Notes: generated by a model not told the origin, from the sequence alone. A stretch of 64,000 nt of DNA from Streptomyces sp. NBC_00582 (GCF_036345155.1 NZ_CP107773.1:1-64000); one strand, 5' to 3'. Counted from the stretch's first letter, positions 9,990 through 19,905 are shown. A program made the numbers and translations.

Positions 9990-10460
9990 TCAGCGGGTAC
10001 GGGCGCGGCCGAACAGCAGCCGGTCTGCGGCGAGCGCCGCATCCAGGTACACGTCGACCCGCGCGGCGTCGGCGGTCTGCGGAAGCGGGTCCAGTCCCAG
10101 GAGCAAGACCGCCTCTCCGTTGTGCGCGACCAATTCGGTCCAGGGTCGGCGCGTGGGGAGCCGCAGCTGGCGGGAGACGCCGGGTACGTGCAGCAGCACA
10201 TGGTCGCCTACGATCTGCAGGCAGCGCTCGAGCTCCGGGACGACGTCCCGGGCGTCAGCCAGGCCACCCAGGCTGGCGGAAAGTCGCCGCATCCGGGCCT
10301 CGGCCGTCTCGGCGGTGGCCTGGCCGGCCAGGGTCGAGGCGCAGGTGATCAGGATGTGCGCGGCTTCCCGACCGTCCGGGCGGGCGCCGGGCCAGGTCCA
10401 GGCGGCAAGGGACACCAGCAGCCGCAGGTCAGGGCCGAGCGGGTTGAGAAGGACACTCAT
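9990..10460 (-). CDS. Hypothetical protein, 156 aa, coupled to the anti-sigma-like gene
   Basis: ATG 10460 overlaps the stop of the upstream ATPase gene as ATGA, so the two are translationally coupled. GGAGG lies about 10 nt upstream. The protein is Leu/Ala-rich with an N-terminal hydrophobic segment (LRLLVSLAAWTW) that could be a core strand or a weak membrane segment. Its position suggests a partner of the ATPase, but no motif confirms that. Confidence 0.6.
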   Translation of the reverse strand: MSVLLNPLGPDLRLLVSLAAWTWPGARPDGREAAHILITCASTLAGQATAETAEARMRRLSASLGGLADARDVVPELERCLQIVGDHVLLHVPGVSRQLRLPTRRPWTELVAHNGEAVLLLGLDPLPQTADAARVDVYLDAALAADRLLFGRARTR

Positions 10461-10870
10461 GCTGTCGTGCCTCCCGTGGCCTTGAAGCAGCACCAGATGA
10501 TCTTCCCGGACGGGGTGCGGTCCTGAACTCCCCAGCCATCGGCGAGCGCGGCCACCAGGATCAGCCCGCGTCCGGAGATGTCCGTGTCGGAGGCGTGCCG
10601 AGCCTCAGGGCGCCGGCGGCGGCTGTCGTGCACTTCCATGCGCACGGCTTCCTCCTCGGCGTCGAGCTTGACCAGGAAGCCGTGACCGGGAACGGTGCCG
10701 TGGACCACGGCGTTGGTGGCGAGTTCGGAGACGCAGAGCCGGATGTCCTCGACACGGTCCGGCAGGTCCCAGTCGTCCAGGGCCTGGGTGGTAAAGGACC
10801 GTGCCTGGCTGACCGACTCAGGCCGGGCTTCGAAGAACCGTTGGGTCGTCTTGGCCATCATGGTCCTCAT
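10457..10870 (-). CDS. RsbW-like ATP-binding protein (anti-sigma factor/HATPase family)
   Basis: A 137-aa protein with the two hallmark boxes of the small GHKL kinases of Streptomyces: an N box ELATNAVVHG at about residues 49-58 and a G box SGRGLILVAALADGWGV near the end. Family members bind ATP and phosphorylate or sequester anti-sigma antagonists. ATG 10870 overlaps the upstream stop (ATGA), and the downstream gene overlaps it in the same way. Streptomyces carry dozens of such proteins, so the target sigma factor cannot be named. Confidence 0.85.
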   Translation of the reverse strand: MRTMMAKTTQRFFEARPESVSQARSFTTQALDDWDLPDRVEDIRLCVSELATNAVVHGTVPGHGFLVKLDAEEEAVRMEVHDSRRRRPEARHASDTDISGRGLILVAALADGWGVQDRTPSGKIIWCCFKATGGTTA

Positions 10871-11292
10871 GACTCGGCGTCCAGGACGCGGGTGGTGCCG
10901 GGGTGGCGGCGGACGGGACCGCTGCGAGAGACGGCGTGGTGGGGGGCACGGGGCTTGCGGACCAGCAGCAGCCGCGAGCCGGTCGCCTCGATCCGCCGCC
11001 CGCGTTCGGCGGCTATGGCCTTCGGTCCCAGGTGCGACATGGCCGGAGCGAGAACGCCGTAGACGTCCGGCAGCGCGAGCACGTCCAGCAGCCCGGTGAA
11101 CGCCGCCGAGGCGGGCCCGGCTGTGGCGTCGCGGTCGGTGAAGACGCCGGACAGCTGCAGTTCGTGACTGCGGCAGTACTCGGCGAGTGAGCCGACCAGA
11201 GCGTCCTGCCGCGCTTGGGAGACCCGCACCAGCCGCAGGAAGCCGTACACGACCAGGCCGTTAACCGGGCGATGCTCGGTGAGGGGTTCCAT
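10867..11292 (-). CDS. Resolvase-domain-like protein, probably not a recombinase
   Basis: A 141-aa protein with a resolvase N-domain-like layout: a VVYGFLRLVRVS strand, then a LAEYCRSHELQ helix and GVFTDRDATAG. The serine of the usual YxRVS motif is followed by QARQDAL, and no DNA-binding C-terminal domain is present, so catalysis is doubtful. ATG 11292 is a choice among several starts. It is the first gene of a leftward operon that continues with an anti-sigma-like ATPase, and it is divergent from an XRE regulator gene. A regulatory role is possible. Confidence 0.5.
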   Translation of the reverse strand: MEPLTEHRPVNGLVVYGFLRLVRVSQARQDALVGSLAEYCRSHELQLSGVFTDRDATAGPASAAFTGLLDVLALPDVYGVLAPAMSHLGPKAIAAERGRRIEATGSRLLLVRKPRAPHHAVSRSGPVRRHPGTTRVLDAES

Positions 11293-11447
11293 GCTGGTGA
11301 CCGTCCAAAGGCTCGACAAAGAAGGGGACGCTCTGAGCGTGGCCGCTCCCCAACTCCTCGCCAACCACCGGCCGTTCTACTTCCGTTCCACTTCTGTCCC
11401 GCCGACCGGGCGGATCTGCTTCGATGACCGGTGGAAGGGAGTGACGC

Positions 11448-12551
11448 GTGGCGACCGTGCACCACTGGACCGGCCTGGAGGCCAAGGCCCTGCGGACCGC
11501 CCTGCGCCTGAGCGTGCGGGCCTTCGCCCAGCAACTCGGCCTGGCCGTCGCGACCGTGTCCAAGTGGGAGAGCAAGCTCGCCGACACCGAGCCCCGACCC
11601 GACACGCAGGCCATCCTCGACACTGCCCTCAGCCGCGCGGACGCCGCCGTCCACCTGCGGTTCGAAACGCTCCTGTCCGAGATGACCAGCACCGGGCCGA
11701 GCGCCGGATGGCACCGCATCACCGCCTCCGGCCCCAGAGCCTGGGAATACGAGAGCTGGGTCGACGACCTCGACCGGGTCGTCGTCGCCCTGTCCCGGCA
11801 GAACTTCACCTTCGCCGACAGCCTCCTGAACCGATGGCTCACCCGCTTCAAGGCACCTGAACTGGACGACAAGGGCCTGTATCTCTTCGCCCGGTCCACC
11901 GCTCTGCTCGGCGATCTCAAACGCGACCAGGGCGCCGTGCTCGGCCCGCTCTCCGCCCACCACTCCTACGCCGACGCCCGCGCGGTCTTCACTCAGCTCG
12001 ACATCCCTCGGCGCGTCGCCCAGCTCGACCTCTCCCTCGCGGTCGTCACTGAGATGTCCGGCAAGCTGGAGCTCGCCGCCCGCCACTACGAGACCCTCGC
12101 CGTCGACAACCGGCTCTCCCGGCGCGACCGCGCCCGCGCGAAGTTGTGGGTAGGCACCTCGCTGAGCAAGGACGGCCAGCACGACTACGCGACCCGCGTC
12201 ATGCAGGCCGCCACCCGCGACTTCGAAGATCTGACCGAACCGGACGACTGGTCGGTGGCCCACCAGAAACTCGCTCTCGCCCGCCGCGGCGCCGGCGACC
12301 TCACCCAGGCCCTGCACTTCATCGACATCGCCCGCAGCAGCAGGACCACCGAGTCACCGATGCAACGCGTGCGACTGGACACCGCTCATGGCCACATCCT
12401 GCTCTCCGATCCGGCGACCCGGGATGATGGACACCTCGTCCTCGACCAGGCCGCCAAGGAGGCCGCGCAGTACGGACTCGTGCACCAACTGCGCAGCATC
12501 GAGGGCATCAAGGCCATGAGCGAGGGGCCGACCGGCCCCCGGCAACGGTGA
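11448..12551 (+). CDS. XRE-family regulator with a large helical C-terminal domain
   Basis: A 367-aa protein with an N-terminal Cro/C1 HTH (AFAQQLGLAVATVSKWES, about residues 26-43). A long Ala/Leu-rich region with TPR-like helices follows, as in many Streptomyces pleiotropic regulators. GTG 11448 has GGAAGGGA upstream. It is divergent from the recombinase-like/anti-sigma operon, so it may regulate both directions from the 150-bp gap. A YdcF gene follows directly. Confidence 0.85.
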   Translation: MATVHHWTGLEAKALRTALRLSVRAFAQQLGLAVATVSKWESKLADTEPRPDTQAILDTALSRADAAVHLRFETLLSEMTSTGPSAGWHRITASGPRAWEYESWVDDLDRVVVALSRQNFTFADSLLNRWLTRFKAPELDDKGLYLFARSTALLGDLKRDQGAVLGPLSAHHSYADARAVFTQLDIPRRVAQLDLSLAVVTEMSGKLELAARHYETLAVDNRLSRRDRARAKLWVGTSLSKDGQHDYATRVMQAATRDFEDLTEPDDWSVAHQKLALARRGAGDLTQALHFIDIARSSRTTESPMQRVRLDTAHGHILLSDPATRDDGHLVLDQAAKEAAQYGLVHQLRSIEGIKAMSEGPTGPRQR

Positions 12552-12568
12552 CCAGGGAGAACACAAAC

Positions 12569-13234
12569 GTGAGCGACAACCAGCAGGCCATCACCGAGGA
12601 CCAGTGGCGCCAGGCCAAGCTGATCTGGGACTACCACCAGATGCAGCACGAGCTGCGGCCCGCCGACGTGGCAATCGGACTGGGCAGCCACGACCTCGGC
12701 GTCGCCACGCACGCCGCCGGACTGTACCGCTCCGGACTCTTCCCGACCCTAGTGTTCACCGGCGGCAACAGCCCCACCACCACCAAGGTCTTCCCCCGCG
12801 GCGAGGCTGTCCACTTCCGCGAGCACGCCATCGACCTCGGCGTCCCCGCCGAGGCGATTCTGCTCGAGCCGAACGCGGCGAACACCGGGCAGAACATCAC
12901 CCTGGCGCGCGAGGTCCTCGCCGCCGCCGGCATCCACCCCTTGACGGTGCTGCTGGTCTCCAAGCCCTACATGGAGCGGCGGTCGTTCGCCACCGCTCGC
13001 GAGCTGTGGCCCGACGTCGAGATCCTGTGCGCATCGGAGCCGCTGGAATTCGACGACTACCTGAAGTCCATCGGCGACGAGAAGCTCGTCCTGGACATGC
13101 TCGTCGGCGACCTCCAGCGGGTCATCGAGTATCCGAAGCTCGGATTCGCCATCGAGCAGGAAGTCCCGGAGGACGTGCATGCCGCGTACGAGTCCCTCAT
13201 CCGCGACGGCTTCACCAGCCGCCTCATCTCGTGA
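12569..13234 (+). CDS. YdcF/DUF218 family protein
   Basis: 221 aa. A Rossmann-like DUF218 fold is recognisable from VAIGLGSHD, the central VFTGGNSP motif and the EPNAANTGQN segment that lines the family's putative active site. No membrane anchor precedes the domain, unlike E. coli SanA. GTG 12569 has GGGAG upstream; an earlier GTG at 12548 would overlap the previous stop (GTGA). The family's biochemical role is unsettled. It is followed by a WbqC-like gene, a pairing compatible with sugar or nucleotide modification. Confidence 0.8.
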   Translation: MSDNQQAITEDQWRQAKLIWDYHQMQHELRPADVAIGLGSHDLGVATHAAGLYRSGLFPTLVFTGGNSPTTTKVFPRGEAVHFREHAIDLGVPAEAILLEPNAANTGQNITLAREVLAAAGIHPLTVLLVSKPYMERRSFATARELWPDVEILCASEPLEFDDYLKSIGDEKLVLDMLVGDLQRVIEYPKLGFAIEQEVPEDVHAAYESLIRDGFTSRLIS

Positions 13235-14009
13235 ACTGCCCGCCCCAGGCGGGTTGTGCGCGATCCACCAGCCGAATCTCTTTCCACGGCTGACCACGCT
13301 GGCCAAGCTGTTCGCGGCGGACTACTGGATCGTCCTGGACGATGTGCAGTTCACCCGCCGCGACTACCAGCACCGAGCCCGCCTCGCCGGCCTCGACGAC
13401 CCGGCCCGCCAGCAGTGGCTGACCATCCCCACCCGCCTGCCCAGCGGACGGTCCACCCTCATCCGGGACGCGCTGATCGACGACGTGGTTCTCGCCCGCC
13501 GCAGGACTGCGGGCATGCTGCGCCAGCACTACGGGAGCAGCGCCCACTGGCCGGCCCTCGCCCGGGCCCTGGGCCCGGTGCTGGATGCCTTCGCCGCCGG
13601 ACGGACCGCGACGGTCGCCGAGATATCCACCCGCCTCCTGCTGGACTTGCTCGGCTGGCGCGGAAAGATCATGGCCAGCAGCAAACTGCCCACCCGCCCG
13701 GGCCGCTCCCAGCGGCTCGCCGACCTGGCCGCCGCAACCGGTGCCCGCGCGTACCTGTGCGGGACCGGCGGCATGACCTACCTCGACCAGACCCCGTTCG
13801 CGGCTCAGAACATCGCCGTGGCACCGTTCAAGCTGCCGACAACCGGGACCTGGTCCACCGGCCGGCAGATCAGCGCACTGTGGACGCTGGCGGCGCTCGG
13901 CCCGCAGGGCATGGCCGCCCGCCTCCACGCACTCGCCGCGGCGCCCCGGACCATGCCGGATCCCGTACCTCTGACTGCGGCCGCCTCCTCGAGCACAGAG
14001 ATGCACTGA
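13179..14009 (+). CDS. WbqC-like family protein
   Basis: Up to 276 aa. The family signature near the N-terminus reads AIHQPNLFPR, followed by DDVQFTRRDYQHR, and later TYLDQTPF. WbqC-like proteins are found in glycan and natural-product loci and may act in acyl or amide transfer, though their reaction is poorly defined. ATG 13179 has GGAGG at 6 nt and overlaps the previous gene by 56 nt. A TTG at 13254 just before the conserved block is an alternative start. Confidence 0.8.
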   Translation: MPRTSPSSATASPAASSRELPAPGGLCAIHQPNLFPRLTTLAKLFAADYWIVLDDVQFTRRDYQHRARLAGLDDPARQQWLTIPTRLPSGRSTLIRDALIDDVVLARRRTAGMLRQHYGSSAHWPALARALGPVLDAFAAGRTATVAEISTRLLLDLLGWRGKIMASSKLPTRPGRSQRLADLAAATGARAYLCGTGGMTYLDQTPFAAQNIAVAPFKLPTTGTWSTGRQISALWTLAALGPQGMAARLHALAAAPRTMPDPVPLTAAASSSTEMH

Positions 14010-14549
14010 ACGTCATCCGTGTCTCGCCACCGTCATGGAGGTCCTCACCGAGCAGTGAGGTTCAGTCCGCAGCGGCCGGGATTCGCCTTTCCCTGGCCAT
14101 GGTGATCGAGTGGCCTATGATGCCGGCCATGACGCCCAGTGAAGCCCGGGAACGGGTGATCAGGCTGCGGAAGGTGAGCGTCTCATCCAGCTGGTGCACG
14201 CCGAGCAGCCCAGGGCGAGCACGCGGGGGCTGCAAGACCGGAAACGGTCCCGGCGGCCGCATCGCCGAGGTCCTGCGCATCCCCGCCCTCGGCAAGGACT
14301 GGGCCCAGCCCGTCTACAACGGCATCGGCGACCAGCAGCTGCGCGCACCTCGAGTTGGCCGTCCGGGACGGGGCTGCCGGTGAGGATGTCCCACTCGTCG
14401 CCGCGGTGTACTTGGACGGCGATGTGGATCGGGCCGTCGGGGCGGCTGCGAGTGCCGGGGAGCGGGGATCGGGGATCGGGCTGCGGAGGGTCTCGATGGC
14501 GGGCGTGAAGGGCCGGCACCGGGCGGCTCTCCTGCGCTGTCCCTGTGTG
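14010..14549. other. Decayed interval between WbqC and WD40 genes
   Basis: No intact gene is supported. Frames here are short and of inconsistent codon bias, except the sortase-like fragment at 14231-14357. Confidence 0.5.
14231..14357 (+). pseudogene. Class E sortase remnant
   Basis: One frame encodes GGRIAEVLRIPALGKDW followed by AQPVYNGIGDQQLR. This matches the early beta-strand region of Streptomyces class E sortases (pattern RIPxLGKDWxxPVxxG). The TLxTC catalytic region is absent and the frame ends shortly after, so only a short fragment survives. It shows that chromosomal-type surface-protein genes once recombined here. Confidence 0.5.
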
Positions 14550-16202
14550 TCAGCGGACGAGCCGTCGGGCGTCCCAGACAAGGATGGAGGCGCTGCCCAG
14601 GTACCAGGTGGCCAGGTACCGGCCGTCGGGCGAGGTCCGCACGTGGTAGTCCTCGCCGCGGCGGTCCGGGGTGAACTCGCCGAGCAGTTCGCCGGTGTCG
14701 GTCCGGTGGATGCGGACGGTGTCCCCCGGGACGGCGAGCCAGCGGCCGCCGTCGCCGACGGCGAACCGGTGCGAGCCCGGGATGTGCAGGCGCTCCCGGC
14801 CGCCGGGCAGACCCAGGATCCGGACCCCGTCCAGGGTGACGGCGGCCAGCCAGCTGCCGTCGGGGGCGAAGGCCAGGCGGTAGACGGTCCCCGGTGACCT
14901 GGGGAGTTCGGCCTGCAGTTTGCCGGAGACGGGGTCCCACAGCCGGATCCGACCGTTCAGGTCGCTGACGGCGACGGTCCGGCCGTCCGAGGAGCAGGCC
15001 ATGGCGCTGACGTGGGTGCGGGGCTCCGACTTCTTCCCGAGCCGTCTGATCGCGTAGGTCGTGCTGTCGATGACCGCGGGGCGGGGCGAGGTGTCGGTGG
15101 CGACCCAGGCACCGCCTGGGTCGAGGGCGAGTTGGGTGGTCCAGCCGTCGACCGACCGCAGGCGCCGGCCGGTGGCGGCGTCCCACCAGCGGGCGGCGTC
15201 GTAGTCTCCGGTGATGACCCGGCTGCCGTCCGGCGTGATCGCGCACACCTCGTGGATCCCCTCGGTCGGGCCCAGGACGTGCCGCACGCTCCGGTCGGCG
15301 ACGTCGTGGATCCGGCTGGCCTTGTGGCCCGAGGCCGTCACCAGCCAGCTGCCGTCCGCCGCCAGGGCGACGTCCTTGACATACGACGGGGACGGCAGCA
15401 CGCCCACCAGGGCTGACGTCAGGTCGGTGGCGACGCGCCCCGGGGCCTCCTCCCGCAGCTCCTGCCGGAGGAGCTCGGCCTCCGCCCGCAGGACGGCCTC
15501 GTCGGCCAGGGCGTCGAGCAGCAGCCCGGCCCGGAGAACCGGGTCCGGGCAGGCGCGGTGCTCCAGGCGGTGGGCGACGCGGTCCACGGCCCGGCGGGCC
15601 GCGTCGATCTCGGGGGTGTCGAACATCGCCAGCTCCGCGCGGAATGCGGCCACGCCGCAGACCCTGACCTTCGCGGCCTGCCAGCGGGGGTTTTGGACCA
15701 GTCGTACGGCGGCGGCGCGGTCGTGGGCGGCGATGTGCCAGGGCAGGTGGTGCCAGAGGTAGGTCTCGGCGACCGGCAGCTGCCACCAGTGGCCGCCCTC
15801 CGGCGGCAGGGTGACGGCCCGGGCGAGGACGCGGCGGTGCCCGGCGCGGATCTCCTCCGGGGTGCGGTGGGAGGAGATGAGGGCGTGCAGCCGTCCGGGG
15901 AACGTGATCCGCCGCACTCCGTCGCCGCCCCGGGGCAGGGCGACGAGTCCCCGGCTTTCCATCATCGGCAGGACGGTCAGGGCGGGGAGCTCCGGCGTGA
16001 CGTCCTCCCAGCCGACGGCCAGGTCCGACAGCAGGATTTCGACGTCCGGGGGAAGGGCGGTGAGCGCCAGGACCTCGTCCCGGAAGCTGTGGAGGTCGCC
16101 CAGCGCCTCCCCCTCCGGGCCGCCGCCCCACTGCGCCGCCCGGGCGGCCGCTGCGGCAGCTCGGGCCCGTTCGTACCGTTTCCCGCGCCGGAACAAGTCC
16201 AT
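14550..16202 (-). CDS. WD40-repeat protein, STAND-like but lacking the NTPase
   Basis: 550 aa. ATG 16202 has GGAGGGG upstream. Residues 1-45 are highly charged. About 45-250 is helical with the YLWHHLPWHIAAHDR pattern seen in the winged-helix or superhelical part of STAND (NB-ARC) proteins. From about 255 to the end there are WD40-like blades, marked by repeated SPDG or TPDG turns and W-D dipeptides (RLWDPVSG, ILVWDARR). No P-loop is present, so this is a truncated or stand-alone effector/sensor of the STAND-WD40 class. Partner unknown. Confidence 0.75.
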   Translation of the reverse strand: MDLFRRGKRYERARAAAAAARAAQWGGGPEGEALGDLHSFRDEVLALTALPPDVEILLSDLAVGWEDVTPELPALTVLPMMESRGLVALPRGGDGVRRITFPGRLHALISSHRTPEEIRAGHRRVLARAVTLPPEGGHWWQLPVAETYLWHHLPWHIAAHDRAAAVRLVQNPRWQAAKVRVCGVAAFRAELAMFDTPEIDAARRAVDRVAHRLEHRACPDPVLRAGLLLDALADEAVLRAEAELLRQELREEAPGRVATDLTSALVGVLPSPSYVKDVALAADGSWLVTASGHKASRIHDVADRSVRHVLGPTEGIHEVCAITPDGSRVITGDYDAARWWDAATGRRLRSVDGWTTQLALDPGGAWVATDTSPRPAVIDSTTYAIRRLGKKSEPRTHVSAMACSSDGRTVAVSDLNGRIRLWDPVSGKLQAELPRSPGTVYRLAFAPDGSWLAAVTLDGVRILGLPGGRERLHIPGSHRFAVGDGGRWLAVPGDTVRIHRTDTGELLGEFTPDRRGEDYHVRTSPDGRYLATWYLGSASILVWDARRLVR

Positions 16203-16480
16203 GTGCCGCCCCTCCCCACCCGACTGGCGGCCAGTCAATCAGAGCCTCTGCCCGGTGTCGGCTCGTCGGCGCATGAGCCCCAGCGTCAACTCCCGCCATC
16301 CAGGGGGAGATCGGCTCGACCGGACCGTACGGCCCGCGCCAGCCGTGCCCTCCGGGTGGGTGAATGCGCACTGCTCCCTTTCCCGTCCCGTGAACTCTCG
16401 CGCTACAGTCATCGCACACACGTTCGAAAAATGGAGGGGTGCGAGCACACCGATGGGACGAGTCGCGAGCGGAGGACGCC

Positions 16481-19400
16481 ATGGAGGTCTTCGCGCACCT
16501 GCACGTCGCCTCCGGTTATTCGCCCCGGTACGGCGCCTCCTCCCCGGCCGCCCTCGTCGAAACCGCCGCCGAGCGAGGCATGCGGGTCCTGGCGCTGACC
16601 GACCGGGACACCGTCACCGGATTCGTCCGCTTCGCCAAGGCCTGCGAGCAGCACGGCGTCCGGCCCGTCCTCGGTGTCGACATGGCCGTCGCCCCGCTGA
16701 CGGCTGCGCGCACCGAGCGACACCGCACCCCGGTTCGCGGTGGCGCCCACGTCCGCGAGCCGCAGCTGCGCGTCCAGCTCCTCGCGCACAACCGGGCAGG
16801 CTGGACCCAGCTGTGCCGCCTGTTGTCCGCCGCGCACGCCACGCCAACCGACGGCTACCCGGTGGCTACCTGGGACCTGCTGCGTGCGCACGCTGTCGAC
16901 GGCCTCACCGCCCTGCTCGGCCCCGCCTCCGAACCGGCCCGCGCGCTGTCCGCCGGCCGCCCGGACCACGGCCGGGAACTGCTCGCGCCCTGGCGCGACA
17001 TCTTCGGCCCCAACCTGCGGCTGGCCGCCGTCTGGCACGGCCTGAGCGGCACAGGACCCGGCTCCCTGCGCTTGGCCGCCCGCACCGTCGGCCTCGCCGA
17101 TGACCTGGGCATCCCAGCAGTCCTCACCAACGCAGTCAGGTACGCCAACCCCGAACAGCACAGGATCGCCGACGTCCTCGACGCCGCCCGCCTGCTCCGC
17201 CCGATCGACCGGCGCCGTCTGGACTCCGGTGAGCGCTGGCTCAAGGGGCCCCGGCAGATGGCCGCGGCAGCCGACCGCATCGTGCTCGCATCCGGCGCGG
17301 ATCCGCGCCGCGCACGCCAGCTCCTCGCCGAGACGGCCGCCGTCGCGCAGCAGTGCACCCTGGACCCGCGCGCCGACCTCGGCCTGGGCCGCCCGCACCT
17401 CCCCGAACCGCACGTCGTCGGCGCCACCGACACCGCGGACGCCGCCCGGGTGCTGCGCGACCGCTGTGAAGCCGGCCTCATCCGCCGCGGCCTCGACCGC
17501 TCGGACGCCGCCCGTGCCCGCCTGGAGCACGAGCTGGACATCATCGGTCGGCTCCACTACGACACCTACCACCTCACCGTGGCCAACGTCGTCGACGACG
17601 TACGCGAGATGGGAATCAGGGTCGCGGCCCGCGGCTCGGGCGCCGGCTCGATGACCAACTACCTGCTGGGCATCGCCGTCGCCAACCCCCTCGACCACCA
17701 CCTCGTCTTCGAGCGCTACCTCTCGATGCGCCGAACCGACCTGCCCGACATCGACCTCGACGTCGAAGCCGACCGCCGGCTCGAGGTCTACGACAAGATC
17801 TTCGCCAGGTACGGCCACGACCGAGTCGCCGTCACCGCTATGCCCGAGACCTACCGGGCCCGGCACGCCCTTCGCGACACCGGACTCGCCCTCGGTATCG
17901 CCCCTGGCGACGTCGGCCGCATCGCGAAGGCCTTCCCTCACATCCGCGCCCGCGACATCCGCGCCGCCCTGGCCGAACTGCCCGAACTCAAAGCTCTCGC
18001 CGCCCAGGCGCAACGCTACGGGCCCCTGTTCGAACTGGCCGAAGGACTCGACGCCCTGCCGCGCGGCATCGCCATGCACCCCTGCGGTGTCGTGATCTCC
18101 GACGCCGCGCTGCGCACCCGTCTGCCCGTGCAGCCCACCGCCGGCGGCAACTTCGACATGCTCATGGCGGATAAAATGGACGTCGAGGATCTCGGCTTGA
18201 TCAAACTCGACGTCCTCGGCATGAGGATCCAGTCCGCCATGGCCCACGCCATCACCGAGATCAAGCGCGCCACCGGCCAGGACCTCGACCTCGACCAGGT
18301 CCCGCTCGACGACTACTTCGCCTTCAAGCTCATCCAGGACGCCCGCACGGTCGCCGTCTTCAACCTGGAGAGCCCCGGACAAATGGACCTCCTGTCCCGT
18401 TTGCAACCGCGCGACGTGCAGGACGTCATCGCCGATATCAGCCTCTTCCGCCCCGGACCAGTGGCCGGCGGCATGCCAGCCGAATACATCGCCGCCCGGC
18501 ACGGCAACCCGCCGGCCTACCCGCACCCCGATCTGGAGCCGATCTTGTCGGACACCTACGGCGTGCTCATCTGGCACGAGCAGATCATCAAGATCGTCGC
18601 ACGCATGACGGGCTGCGACGACGCCCTCGCCGAGTTGGCACGCCGCGCCCTCGGCGACGCCAATCGGCTGCCGCGAGTGGGGGCGTGGTTCCGCGACCGG
18701 GCCCTGGCCCGCGGCTACAGCGAGAACGTGGTGACGCAGGTCTGGGAGAAGCTGCGGGCCTTTGGAGCCTACGGATTTGCCCGCGCTCACGCTGTCGCTT
18801 TTGCCGTTCCTGCCCTTCAATCTGCCTATTTGAAGGCGCACTTCCCGGCAGCCCTGTACGCAGGCGTCCTCCAGCACGACCCGGGTATGTGGCCCAAAAG
18901 GGTCATCGTCGCCGACGCCCGCCGCCACGGCATCCAGGTCCGCGGCGTCGACATCAACCGCTCCGCCGCTACCCACCGCATCGAGCCCGCCGACGACGGC
19001 ACCTTCGCAGTACGCCTCTCCCTGGCCGAGGTCCGCGGCATCACCGACGAACAGACCCGGCGGATCGTCAACGGCCAGCCGTACGCCAGCGTCCAGGAAC
19101 TGTGGCAGCGCGCCCGTCCCGCCCGCTCGGTCGCCGAGCACCTCGTCAACATCGGCGCCCTGGACACCCTGCGCGGCACCGCCACCCGCCGCGACCTGCT
19201 GCTGCAGATCACCGAACTGCACCGCCAGACCCGCAACCGCCCCCTCGACGACGGCCAGCTCCCCCTCGACCACACCAGCCCGCTCAGTGCCGCACCATCC
19301 GGCCTGCCCGAAATGACCTCCCGCGAACGCCTCACCGCCGAACTCGACGTCCTGGGCATCGACGTCTCGGCCCACCTCATGGAGCACCACCACCAGCTCC

Positions 19401-19900
19401 TGCGCGAACTCGCCGTCACCAGCTCCCGCCGCCTGTCCACCCTGCGCACCGGCCAGCCGGTCCTCGTCGCCGGCGTACGCGCCGCCACACAAACGCCCCC
19501 GATCGCCAGCGGAAGGCGCGTGATCTTCACGTCCCTCGACGACGGCAGCGGCCTGACCGACATCGCCTTCTTCGACTCCAGCCACGACACCGTCGCAGCC
19601 ACCGTGTTCCACAGCGCGCTCCTGCTGGTGCGCGGCAAGGTCCAGCGTCGCGGCCAGCGAGCGACCGTGGTCGGGGAACGAGCCTGGGACCTGGAAGACC
19701 TGGCCGCCGCCCGCCGCGATCAGGGGCCCGACGCCGTCCAGCAACTCCTCGGCGAGGCAGCGCCGCCTGCCGCCGCCGCGCCGGCTCGAGTCCTTCATCT
19801 GCCGAACGGCGCGCAGCTCCAGGCCTGGGCTGATCTGCTGCCCGCCGGCGATCGGACCGCGAACCTCAAGGCCTACACCAGTCCCGGATCGGCCGGCTGA
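16481..19900 (+). CDS. DNA polymerase III alpha-like protein (C-family, DnaE2/ImuC-type)
   Basis: 1,139 aa; ATG 16481 follows GGAGG. Order: N-terminal PHP domain (AHLHVASGY, then LALTDRDTV); the polymerase palm with the catalytic PDIDLDVE motif near residue 421 and KLDVLGM near 573, which supplies the third aspartate; helix-hairpin-helix; and a C-terminal OB fold from about residue 990. All three palm aspartates are present, so it is probably active. Length and adjacency to a Y-family gene fit the error-prone DnaE2/ImuC group rather than the replicative DnaE1. The next gene starts 5 nt after the stop, so the two form an operon. Likely role: translesion or plasmid DNA synthesis. Confidence 0.85.
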   Translation: MEVFAHLHVASGYSPRYGASSPAALVETAAERGMRVLALTDRDTVTGFVRFAKACEQHGVRPVLGVDMAVAPLTAARTERHRTPVRGGAHVREPQLRVQLLAHNRAGWTQLCRLLSAAHATPTDGYPVATWDLLRAHAVDGLTALLGPASEPARALSAGRPDHGRELLAPWRDIFGPNLRLAAVWHGLSGTGPGSLRLAARTVGLADDLGIPAVLTNAVRYANPEQHRIADVLDAARLLRPIDRRRLDSGERWLKGPRQMAAAADRIVLASGADPRRARQLLAETAAVAQQCTLDPRADLGLGRPHLPEPHVVGATDTADAARVLRDRCEAGLIRRGLDRSDAARARLEHELDIIGRLHYDTYHLTVANVVDDVREMGIRVAARGSGAGSMTNYLLGIAVANPLDHHLVFERYLSMRRTDLPDIDLDVEADRRLEVYDKIFARYGHDRVAVTAMPETYRARHALRDTGLALGIAPGDVGRIAKAFPHIRARDIRAALAELPELKALAAQAQRYGPLFELAEGLDALPRGIAMHPCGVVISDAALRTRLPVQPTAGGNFDMLMADKMDVEDLGLIKLDVLGMRIQSAMAHAITEIKRATGQDLDLDQVPLDDYFAFKLIQDARTVAVFNLESPGQMDLLSRLQPRDVQDVIADISLFRPGPVAGGMPAEYIAARHGNPPAYPHPDLEPILSDTYGVLIWHEQIIKIVARMTGCDDALAELARRALGDANRLPRVGAWFRDRALARGYSENVVTQVWEKLRAFGAYGFARAHAVAFAVPALQSAYLKAHFPAALYAGVLQHDPGMWPKRVIVADARRHGIQVRGVDINRSAATHRIEPADDGTFAVRLSLAEVRGITDEQTRRIVNGQPYASVQELWQRARPARSVAEHLVNIGALDTLRGTATRRDLLLQITELHRQTRNRPLDDGQLPLDHTSPLSAAPSGLPEMTSRERLTAELDVLGIDVSAHLMEHHHQLLRELAVTSSRRLSTLRTGQPVLVAGVRAATQTPPIASGRRVIFTSLDDGSGLTDIAFFDSSHDTVAATVFHSALLLVRGKVQRRGQRATVVGERAWDLEDLAAARRDQGPDAVQQLLGEAAPPAAAAPARVLHLPNGAQLQAWADLLPAGDRTANLKAYTSPGSAG

Positions 19901-19905
19901 ATACC

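Noticed and set aside
14314..16482. A 722-codon leftward frame beside the WD40 gene
   Set aside because: Pro/Arg/Gly-rich out-of-frame shadow; the WD40 frame has repeats and a strong ribosome binding site.
16409..19798. An 1,129-codon leftward frame opposite the DNA polymerase
   Set aside because: Gly/Val/Asp-rich antisense shadow; the rightward frame carries all polymerase motifs.
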